A stretch of 64,000 bases of DNA from the NCBI GenBank assembly GCA_963803335.1, contig CAWDME010000007.1:372001-436000 (forward strand). Reading direction: 5' to 3'. The position numbers and the translations under genes were made by a program. This document shows, piece after piece, positions 32,126 through 39,614 of the stretch (the first letter of the stretch is position 1; every line of letters begins with the position of its first letter). The DNA is from DASSUW01 sp963803335 (lineage in GTDB: Bacteria; Actinomycetota; Thermoleophilia; Solirubrobacterales; Solirubrobacteraceae). The notes beneath the pieces were generated by a model, which was given only the letters and a program-made list of their open reading frames with translations, had not been told where the DNA came from and searched no databases.

Positions 32126-35076
32126 CCCGACGTCGGCGGGCGCTCTTCCTGATCGCCCTGGCGGTGTTCGCCGTCGCGGTCGGGCTGGTGTTCCTGGCGA
32201 CCGACGCGCTGCGCGTGATCGAGCACTCGACGGTCGACGCGCGCTACGACCAGCGCGACCAGGCGCCGCGCGGCGACATCGTGGTCGTCGGCATCGACGA
32301 CGACTCGCTCGACGCGGCTCCGTTCCCGTTCGATCGCCGTCACCACGCGCGCGTGATCCGGCAGCTCACGCAAGCCGGGGCAGCGGTCATCGCCTACGAC
32401 GTCCAGTTCACGGCACCGAGCAAGAGCGCAGCCGCGGACAACGCGCTCGTCACTGCCGCGCGCGCCGCGGCGCCGCGCCTGGTGCTGGCGACCGCCGAGG
32501 TCAAGCCGGGTGGCAAGACCGCGATCTTCGGCGGCGGCCCCGGCCTCGAGTTCAGCCGCGGAACGCCCGCGTGGTCGGGCGAGGCCAAGGACGATGACGG
32601 CGTCAACCGCCACATGCCGCCGCCTGCGAAGAACGGGCTCGACAGCTTCGCCCGCGTGGCGGCCGCCAAGAAGCTGGGGCACGACGTCAGCCAGCCTGCC
32701 GACGCGTGGATCGACTTCCCGACCTCGTCACCGCGCACGCTGAGCTTCGCCGACGTCGAGCGTGGGGACTTCCCGGCCGCCGCCGTCCGCGGCAAGGTCG
32801 TGGTGATCGGCGCGACGTCGCCCAAGCTGCAGGACGTCTCACGCACGCCCGTCGCCGACGCGATGCCCGGTCCAGAGCTGCAGGCCGAGCGTATCGCCAC
32901 CGCGCTTGCCGGCTATCCGCTCCGCGATGCCGCCGGCTGGGTCGACGTGCTGCTGGTGGTCGTTCTCGGCGCGATCGGGCCGCTCGTCGCGCTGCGCTTC
33001 GGAGGCCTGCTGGGGCTGACCGCGACCGCGGTCGCGACGGGCCTGTTCGTTGTGGGCGCGCAACGCGCGTTCAACAACGGGACGGTGCTGATGGTCGTGC
33101 CGCCGCTGACGTCCGCGCTGACCGCGTTCATCGCCGTCTCACCGTTCGCGGTGCGCGATCCGCATCCGCTGCTCAACCGGCTGCTCGATCGTCTCAGCCC
33201 TGCCCACGGCAACCGGCGCACCCGGCGGCTGCGCACGATGCTGCTGATCGCCGCCGCGCTGCTCTGCTCGCTCAGCGGTCTCCTGCTGATGGCCACGGAT
33301 GCTCTGCGGCGGCTCGACCTCAGCAGTGTCGATATGCGCTTCGACGTCCGCGGTGCCCGCCCCGCGCCCGATTCGATCGTGATCGTCGCGATCGACGATC
33401 CGACGATCAACGACCCCAAGTTCACCTTCCCGTTCACCCGCAAACTCCACGCCAAAGCCATCCGGGCGCTCAAGAAGGCGGGCGCGGCGGTGATCGGCTA
33501 CGACGTGCAGTTCACGCAGCGCAGCGGCGACGACGCCGCCGACAACGCGCTCATCTACGCGGTGCGGTCACCCGGCGCGAGGGTCGTCCTCGCGGCGACA
33601 GCGGTCTCCGACGCAGGCAAGACGAACGTCTTCGGCGGCGGCTTCGGGCTTAAGTTCAGTCGCGGCGTCCCGGGCTACTCGAACTTCGAGAAAGACCCCG
33701 ACGGGGTCACCCGGCACATGCTCGACGGCGACGACGGACTGGCGGCGTTCCCGATCGCGGTGGCGCAGCTCAAGGTCGGCCACAAGATCCACGCGCCGCC
33801 CGGCAACAGCGCTTGGATCGACTTTGCCGGCCCGCCGGTGACCTACAAGTACCTCAGCTTCAAGGATGTCGCGGAGGGCCGGCTCAACCCGGCCGACGTC
33901 AAGGGCAAGATTGTCGTCGTCGGTTCGTCGGCGAGCACGCTCCACGACGAGCGCGAGACGTCGACCACCGGCCAACGGTCGATGCCCGGCCCCGAGGTCC
34001 ACGCGAACGCCATCACGACGGCGCTCGAGGGCTTCCCGCTGCACAGCGGACCCGGCTGGCTCGACGCGCTGCTCGTCGTCGCGCTCGGCTTCGCTGCGCC
34101 GTTTGCGGCAATTCGGCTGCGGATGCTGTTCGCGGTGCCGATCGGCATCCTCGCCATCGTCGGCCTGATCATCGGCGCGCAGCTCGCGTTCCAGAACGAC
34201 GTGATCATCGGGGTCATCTACGCGCTCCTGGCCGGCATCGCCGCGCTGCTGCTCACGGGCGCCATCCACGGCGTCACCGTCGCGTTCGAGCGCGCCAACA
34301 CGCGCGACGCGTTCGCGCGCTTCGTCCCCGAGTCGGTCGTGGACCAGGTCCTGCAGGACGCCGAGGGCGTCCGGCTCGGCGGGGTGCGCGGCGAGGCGAC
34401 CGTCATGTTCAGCGACCTGCGCGGCTTCACGAGCTTCGCCGAGACGCTGCAGCCGGAGCAGGTGATCGACGCGCTCAACCGCTACCTGACCGCGATGAGC
34501 GAGGCGATCCTCGACCACGGCGGCACGCTCGTCGCCTACATGGGCGACGGCATCATGGCCGTGTTCGGGGCGCCGCTGCATCAGGACGACCACGCCGACC
34601 GCGCGCTCGCCGCCGCGCGCGACATGCTCGCCCGGCTCGAGGGCTTCAACGGCTGGCTACGCGACGCGGAGATGCACGACGGCTTCAAGATGGGCATCGG
34701 CCTCAACACCGGCCCCGTGATGTCCGGCAACGTGGGCTCCGAGCGCCGGCTCGAGTACACCGCGCTCGGCGACACCACGAACACGGCGGCGCGGCTGGAG
34801 GGCATGACCAAGGGCACGCCCTACCAGCTCTACGTCGCCGACTCCACGCGCGAGGCCCTGCGCACCGCGGTCGACGATCTCGTCGAGGTCGGCGAGTTCG
34901 AGGTCCGCGGCCGCATTGCGAAGATCAAGCTGTGGTCGGTGGTGGGCGGCCAGGCGCCTTCGGGCAACGCTGCCGAGCCGGCGGTGGTGACTCAGACGCC
35001 GCCCGCGCCCGAACCGCAGGGCAACGGCGCGGACGGGGCGGAGCGCGACGTGCCCGACCCGCACGCCGCCACGTGA
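32122..35076 (+). CDS. Class III nucleotide cyclase with two tandem CHASE2-TM modules
   Basis: A 984-residue protein. Residues 7-27 are a membrane helix, about 30-265 the first CHASE2 sensor, 270-345 three helices; the pattern repeats with a helix at 372-393, a second CHASE2 (about 400-635) and helices at 643-716. The cyclase domain (about 750-930) has metal-binding FSDLRGF and YMGDGIMAVFG and the transition-state pair in TNTAARLE. The position where adenylyl cyclases carry the purine-reading Lys (K-x-x-GD) is Ala here (AYMGD), with Thr at the partner site (EYTALGD), so ATP versus GTP choice is open. CHASE2 would sense an extracellular signal. Confidence 0.88.
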   Translation: MTRRRRALFLIALAVFAVAVGLVFLATDALRVIEHSTVDARYDQRDQAPRGDIVVVGIDDDSLDAAPFPFDRRHHARVIRQLTQAGAAVIAYDVQFTAPSKSAAADNALVTAARAAAPRLVLATAEVKPGGKTAIFGGGPGLEFSRGTPAWSGEAKDDDGVNRHMPPPAKNGLDSFARVAAAKKLGHDVSQPADAWIDFPTSSPRTLSFADVERGDFPAAAVRGKVVVIGATSPKLQDVSRTPVADAMPGPELQAERIATALAGYPLRDAAGWVDVLLVVVLGAIGPLVALRFGGLLGLTATAVATGLFVVGAQRAFNNGTVLMVVPPLTSALTAFIAVSPFAVRDPHPLLNRLLDRLSPAHGNRRTRRLRTMLLIAAALLCSLSGLLLMATDALRRLDLSSVDMRFDVRGARPAPDSIVIVAIDDPTINDPKFTFPFTRKLHAKAIRALKKAGAAVIGYDVQFTQRSGDDAADNALIYAVRSPGARVVLAATAVSDAGKTNVFGGGFGLKFSRGVPGYSNFEKDPDGVTRHMLDGDDGLAAFPIAVAQLKVGHKIHAPPGNSAWIDFAGPPVTYKYLSFKDVAEGRLNPADVKGKIVVVGSSASTLHDERETSTTGQRSMPGPEVHANAITTALEGFPLHSGPGWLDALLVVALGFAAPFAAIRLRMLFAVPIGILAIVGLIIGAQLAFQNDVIIGVIYALLAGIAALLLTGAIHGVTVAFERANTRDAFARFVPESVVDQVLQDAEGVRLGGVRGEATVMFSDLRGFTSFAETLQPEQVIDALNRYLTAMSEAILDHGGTLVAYMGDGIMAVFGAPLHQDDHADRALAAARDMLARLEGFNGWLRDAEMHDGFKMGIGLNTGPVMSGNVGSERRLEYTALGDTTNTAARLEGMTKGTPYQLYVADSTREALRTAVDDLVEVGEFEVRGRIAKIKLWSVVGGQAPSGNAAEPAVVTQTPPAPEPQGNGADGAERDVPDPHAAT

Positions 35077-35302
35077 GCGGGCGCGCGCGAGCTGTGGTCA
35101 TCGCGGTGACATGCGCAGGGCGGGGATTCGCGCCGCGGCGGCCTTCTAGGCGCCTTCAGCCCCGTTGACGACGCCTCGTGACCCCTGCTGAGGGGCTAGA
35201 ACACCCGCCGACTGGCCAGGTTCGCCTCTTGCCTGCGTGTGTCCACCCCGTTTACGGTTGCCCCGGGCAACTCTGGGCGGAACCGACGAGAGGAAGACGG
35301 GC
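35077..35302. other. Intergenic region upstream of the MMPL operon
   Basis: No gene is visible in these 226 bp. They hold an AGCCCC...GGGGCT inverted repeat around 35158-35200, which may end the cyclase transcript, a TTGACG box at about 35168, and the perfect palindrome listed separately. The promoter of the next operon must lie here. Confidence 0.5.
35257..35271. promoter_or_regulatory. Perfect 15-bp palindrome, candidate operator
   Basis: GTTGCCC-C-GGGCAAC, seven-base arms around one base, 31 bp before the first codon of the operon. No regulator gene is adjacent, so the binding protein is unknown. Confidence 0.45.
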
Positions 35303-36565
35303 GTGGGCCAGGCGATCAAGACAACCGGGGAAACCGGCAAGACATACAGCCTTGTCAGCTGGCTCCCCAGCGTGCAGGTGAGCGGGCGGCCGCGGCCGCA
35401 CAGCACGATCGCCGAGGACGGCGTGATGATCGCCCTCGCGGGGTTCACGCTGTTCGCGCTGTTCATGGACGGCTGGCGGCACAACAACCTCACCGGCATC
35501 GACAACTTCTGGTCGGCCGCGCACATCCTCATGTACAGCGGGCTGACCGCGACCGGCGTCTGGATCGCGATCGTCCTGCTGCGCTACCAGACAGGCCTCG
35601 ACGACCTCGACTGGTCCGCCGTACCGCGCGGCTACGGCCTCGCGTTCCTGGCGCTGCCGCTGGCGGCGGTTGCCGGCCCGGCCGACTTCACGTGGCACAG
35701 CGTGTACGGGTTCGAGAACCAGGTCGACTCGGTGTACAGCCCGCCGCATCTGGGCCTGTTCCTCGCCGGCGCGATGCTTGCCGCCATCCCCGCGGCGGCC
35801 GCGTGGCAGCGGCGTGGCGCCGCGCCTTCGCTGCGCGAATACCTGCCGACCGTGTTCTCGATGAGCTCGGTGGCCGGCGTGATGCTGTTCGTCATGCATC
35901 AGCTCCTGCCGTTCTACTCGGGCGTCTCCACCACCCAGGCGTTCCAGAACGACATCGCGCGCTTCAACGACGCGTTCGCGCCCGGCGACAAGGCGCATCA
36001 CGTCGAGGGGCTCGCCAAGGCGATCACGCACTACGGCGACAACGCGTTCCCGTACTACTTCTATACGACGCACTACACGGCCGCCGGTATGTACCTGATG
36101 ACGGCCGTGCTGATCGGTGCGGTGCTGACGATGCGCCGTCGCTGGCGGCTGCCGTTCGGCTCGCTGACGATCATGTTCACCTGGCTCGCGCTGCTCTTCC
36201 CGCTGCTCAGCGAGTACCGGCAGTGGAAGCTGGCTCCGGCGCTGATCCTCGCGGGCGTCGCCGGCGACCTGCTGTTCAGGCGCTTCGACGCGGCCGACGG
36301 CCCGACGCGGGTGGGGCGCATCCGCGTGGTGGCGGCCGCCATCCCGCCGATCCTGTGGGCGCTGTTCTTCGTCTGCATCGCGCTGTTCGAGGGCGGCCTG
36401 GGCTGGCACACGACGGTGTGGACCGGCGTGCTCGTCATCTCAGCCGGGATCGGCTACGCCCTGTCGCTGGCGATCTTCGCCCCGTTCTCAGGCCCCGTCG
36501 TCGAGCAGGTCCCACCTGAAGCACCGGCAACCATCGTCGCCGAACCCGAGGGAGTCACCGTCTAA
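35303..36565 (+). CDS. Polytopic membrane protein, first gene of FAD oxidase/MMPL operon
   Basis: A 420-residue protein from a GTG at 35303 with an AGAGGAAG ribosome site. About ten hydrophobic segments follow a soluble N-terminus. Conserved-looking polar stretches sit in or near the membrane: MDGWRHNN, SAAHILMYSG, DFTWHSVYGFE and SPPHLGLF, with several His residues that could bind metal or haem. I do not recognise the family. The next ATG follows the TAA directly, so it belongs to the same operon as the FAD oxidase, hydrolase, SRPBCC and MMPL genes. Confidence 0.7.
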   Translation: MGQAIKTTGETGKTYSLVSWLPSVQVSGRPRPHSTIAEDGVMIALAGFTLFALFMDGWRHNNLTGIDNFWSAAHILMYSGLTATGVWIAIVLLRYQTGLDDLDWSAVPRGYGLAFLALPLAAVAGPADFTWHSVYGFENQVDSVYSPPHLGLFLAGAMLAAIPAAAAWQRRGAAPSLREYLPTVFSMSSVAGVMLFVMHQLLPFYSGVSTTQAFQNDIARFNDAFAPGDKAHHVEGLAKAITHYGDNAFPYYFYTTHYTAAGMYLMTAVLIGAVLTMRRRWRLPFGSLTIMFTWLALLFPLLSEYRQWKLAPALILAGVAGDLLFRRFDAADGPTRVGRIRVVAAAIPPILWALFFVCIALFEGGLGWHTTVWTGVLVISAGIGYALSLAIFAPFSGPVVEQVPPEAPATIVAEPEGVTV

Positions 36566-38041
36566 ATGTCCGAGAAGCGCGAGATCAAGGTCGCGTCGAA
36601 GTCCTGGCGCGGCAAGATCGAGAGCCACGAGACGTTCTCGCACGACAGCCTGGACAGCCTCGGCTACGACTGGGAGCGCATCGGCAACCCGAAGATCGGG
36701 CCGAAGTTCCCGTTCAAGGTCTTCATGCCGCGCAGTCCCGAGGACGTCGCGCGGGCGGTCCAGGAGTGCAAGCAGCTCGGGCAGGAGCTCAAGATCCGCA
36801 GCAAGGGGCACTCGAGCAACGACCTTGTGCTCAACGAGGGCGGCGCCGTGCTGCTCATGCAGGGCATGGACCAGGTCATCGACGTCGACGAGGAGGGCCT
36901 CACCGCCACGGTCCAGGGCGGGGCGATCAGCGCGCTGATCGACGACCACCTCGCGCCGCTCGGCCTCGGCCTGCCGGTGATCGGCGACCACCGCGACATC
37001 ACCGTGGGCGGCTTCGCCTCGGTCGGGGGCATCAGCCCCGCCTCGCACCGGTTCGGCATGTTCATCGACAACGTGCTGGCGATGCAGTTCGTCGACTGGG
37101 ACGGGAACATCAAGCGCTGCAGCCCGACCGAGAACGCCGACGACTTCTACAGCCTGCTCGCCGGCCTCGGCCGCCACGGAGTGATCACCGAGGTGACGCT
37201 GCGCCTGATCCAGATCGACAAGTACCGGACGATCTGGGAGAACCACCAGGACCACTACCGCTCGATGGACGAGTTCATCGCCGGGACGAAGCCGATCATC
37301 GAAGAGCCCGGCGACGTGATGATGGAGCGCGGCGTCTGGGTCGAGTTCAAGCTCGGCGGCGGCAAGAAGGTTGGCATCGGCCAGTTCTCGGCCTACAAGG
37401 AGACGTCGCAGACGGCGATCCGCAAGGCGCGCAACACGGGCTCCTACGGGATGCTGCACGGCATCGGCCGCGTGGCCGGCAACCTGCCCGAGAAGCTCGA
37501 CATGGCACTCAAGTACGTCGGGATGGGCGGCGTGATGCTCAGCCCGAAGTTCGCGTCGATCAAGAACATCGAGTTCTTCACCGACAAGGTGCTCGACTCG
37601 ACGGTCGGCGACCCGACGCGGATGCTGATCGTGCTCGGCCCGCTCGACCGCTACGAGCAGCTGTTCCGCAGTTGCTGGGGCCTGATGGACCGCTACCGCG
37701 ACGAGCACGGCTGCTTCACGTTCCTGTCGGTCTACGTGAAGAGCATCCGCTCGGACTACCTCGCGCGTGACGGCCAGGACCGCTTCTGCGAGCTCATGTT
37801 CTACGTCGGCGTGCATCCCGACCGGATGACGCCGGAACTGCTCGACGAGATCGTCGAGCAGTTCGACGACATCGTCATCGAGAACAACGCCTACAAGTAC
37901 ATGCACACCCGGACCACCAAGGATCCGGAGAAGCGCGCGAAGGTCGATCCGAACGCGCGCCACGCCGAGCGCCGCCGGGCGGCGGGCAATGGCAAGGGCA
38001 AGCTGCCGGTCAGTGAGAAGGCGGCGGTGGAGAGCAAGTGA
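36566..38041 (+). CDS. FAD-binding PCMH-type oxidoreductase
   Basis: A 491-residue flavoprotein. The PCMH FAD-binding fold spans about residues 45-230: FPFKVFMPRSPEDVARAV, then SKGHSSND, the pyrophosphate-binding TVQGGA-type strand and TVGGFASVGGISPASHRFG. The best-known relatives include L-gulonolactone/aldonolactone oxidases and DWARF1/DHCR24-like sterol reductases. The C-terminal half is substrate-binding and ends in a Lys-rich tail. No covalent FAD motif is obvious. Its neighbours (hydrolase, SRPBCC, MMPL exporter) point to a lipid-like or terpenoid substrate, by inference. Confidence 0.85.
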   Translation: MSEKREIKVASKSWRGKIESHETFSHDSLDSLGYDWERIGNPKIGPKFPFKVFMPRSPEDVARAVQECKQLGQELKIRSKGHSSNDLVLNEGGAVLLMQGMDQVIDVDEEGLTATVQGGAISALIDDHLAPLGLGLPVIGDHRDITVGGFASVGGISPASHRFGMFIDNVLAMQFVDWDGNIKRCSPTENADDFYSLLAGLGRHGVITEVTLRLIQIDKYRTIWENHQDHYRSMDEFIAGTKPIIEEPGDVMMERGVWVEFKLGGGKKVGIGQFSAYKETSQTAIRKARNTGSYGMLHGIGRVAGNLPEKLDMALKYVGMGGVMLSPKFASIKNIEFFTDKVLDSTVGDPTRMLIVLGPLDRYEQLFRSCWGLMDRYRDEHGCFTFLSVYVKSIRSDYLARDGQDRFCELMFYVGVHPDRMTPELLDEIVEQFDDIVIENNAYKYMHTRTTKDPEKRAKVDPNARHAERRRAAGNGKGKLPVSEKAAVESK

Positions 38042-39189
38042 TGACGCGCGAGATCCCGCTCTACACCCTGGAGGGGGTCAGGGACGCGGAGGTCACGACC
38101 CACCACTTCACGACCGCCGACGGGCTCGGGCTGAGCATGCTGCGCTTCAGGCGCGACGTGGACAAGCCGGTCGGCGACTCGGTGATGATCGTCCATGGGC
38201 TGACGACCTCGACGGACATGTTCATCATGCCCGAGCACTACAACCTCGTCAGCTACCTGCTCGACAACGGCTACACGGACGTGTGGACGCTGGACATGCG
38301 GATGTCCAACCGGCACTCGTACAACCTGTTCCCGCACCGGTACACGTTCGACGACATCGCGCTGTACGACTATCCGCCGGCGATCGACATCATCCGCCGG
38401 CACGTCGGGCCCGACCAGCGGCTGCACGTAATCGCGCACTGCCTGGGCTCGGTCACGTTCATGATGAGCCTGTTCGCCAAGCAGGCCACCGGCGTTACGA
38501 GCCTCGTCGCCAACAGCGTCGGCCTCACGCCGCGCGTGCCGTTCTGGTCGAAGATGAAGCTGCGCAACGCGCCGACGATGGTCGAGCACGTGCTCGGGTT
38601 CCCGAACCTGAACCCGCGCTGGAGCGACGACCCGACGCTCACGCGCGGCAAGCTCTTCTCCAAGGCCGTTTCGCTCTTCCACCGCGAGTGCGACGTCCCG
38701 GCCTGCCACATGCTCAGCCTCATGTGGGGCACGGGCTGGCCGGCGCTCTACAGCCACGACAACCTCGCCGACGTGACGCACCGCCGCGGCGGCGATCTGT
38801 ACGGCGCGACGTCGATGAACTACTACCGGCACGTCTACAAGATGCTGCGGGCCGGCAGCCGCCCCGTGAAGTACGAGATGGGCAAGGCCGAGCACGCCGA
38901 TCTGCCCGACGACTACTTCGCGTACGCGCGGGAGATCGAGACGCCCGTGCTGCTTACGACGGGGGCCGACAACAAGGTCTTCTCCGACTCGAACATCGTC
39001 TGCTACGAGCGGCTCCGGGCGCTCGGATGCGACCAGCACGAGCTGAAGATCTACGACGGCTACGGCCACCAGGACGTGTTCATGGGGCAGGACGTCGCAC
39101 GCGACTGCTTCCCCACGATGCTCGACTTCATCCGCCGGCACTCCGCGCCGGCGGGGGCCTCGACCGCTGAGCAGTGGGCAGCCGCCTGA
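38041..39189 (+). CDS. Alpha/beta hydrolase with Cys nucleophile
   Basis: A 382-residue hydrolase whose ATG overlaps the previous TGA by one base. The oxyanion strand reads VMIVHGLTTSTDM, and the nucleophile elbow is AHCLGS instead of the usual G-x-S-x-G, placing Cys at the nucleophile position. The late acid and His are in TTGADNKVFSD and YGHQDVF. Similar domains occur in large actinobacterial proteins with a GMC/cholesterol-oxidase-like part, and a GMC enzyme is encoded at 49186-50895. It has no signal peptide. Confidence 0.83.
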   Translation: MTREIPLYTLEGVRDAEVTTHHFTTADGLGLSMLRFRRDVDKPVGDSVMIVHGLTTSTDMFIMPEHYNLVSYLLDNGYTDVWTLDMRMSNRHSYNLFPHRYTFDDIALYDYPPAIDIIRRHVGPDQRLHVIAHCLGSVTFMMSLFAKQATGVTSLVANSVGLTPRVPFWSKMKLRNAPTMVEHVLGFPNLNPRWSDDPTLTRGKLFSKAVSLFHRECDVPACHMLSLMWGTGWPALYSHDNLADVTHRRGGDLYGATSMNYYRHVYKMLRAGSRPVKYEMGKAEHADLPDDYFAYAREIETPVLLTTGADNKVFSDSNIVCYERLRALGCDQHELKIYDGYGHQDVFMGQDVARDCFPTMLDFIRRHSAPAGASTAEQWAAA

Positions 39190-39614
39190 TCAAGACCGAG
39201 ACCGTCATCAACGCCCCCGCCGAGCGCGTGTGGGCGGAGATGACCGACTTCTCGGCGTTCCCGAGTTGGAACCCGTTCGTCCGGGAGGCGTCCGGACGGC
39301 TGGAGCCCGGTGAGCAGCTGAAGATCCGGCTGCAGCTGGACCGGATGAAGATGACCTTCAAGCCGCGCGTGACCGTCGTCGAGCCAGGGCGTGAGCTGCG
39401 CTGGCTGGCGACGCTCGGGCGGCCCGGCGTGTTCGACGTCGACCGCGCCTTTCAGATCGAGCCCCGTGACGGGGGCGTGCTGTTCGTCATGTCGGAGGAG
39501 TGCACCGGCTGGTTGACCCCGGTGATGTTCGCCACGAATCTCGAGGCGCAGCTGTACCGGGGTTACGACGCCTTCAACGAAGCGCTGCGCAAGCGCGTAG
39601 AGGAGACGGTTTGA
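39174..39614 (+). CDS. SRPBCC family lipid-binding/START-like protein
   Basis: A 146-residue protein beginning at a GTG that overlaps the hydrolase gene by 16 bp. It opens with the family pattern TVINAPAERVWAEMTDFSAFPSWNPFVR and ends with the long helix LYRGYDAFNEALRKRVE. SRPBCC proteins form a deep hydrophobic pocket for lipids, polyketides or sterols. In this operon it could carry the substrate of the flavin oxidase or load the MMPL transporter; both are inference. Confidence 0.88.
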   Translation: MGSRLIKTETVINAPAERVWAEMTDFSAFPSWNPFVREASGRLEPGEQLKIRLQLDRMKMTFKPRVTVVEPGRELRWLATLGRPGVFDVDRAFQIEPRDGGVLFVMSEECTGWLTPVMFATNLEAQLYRGYDAFNEALRKRVEETV

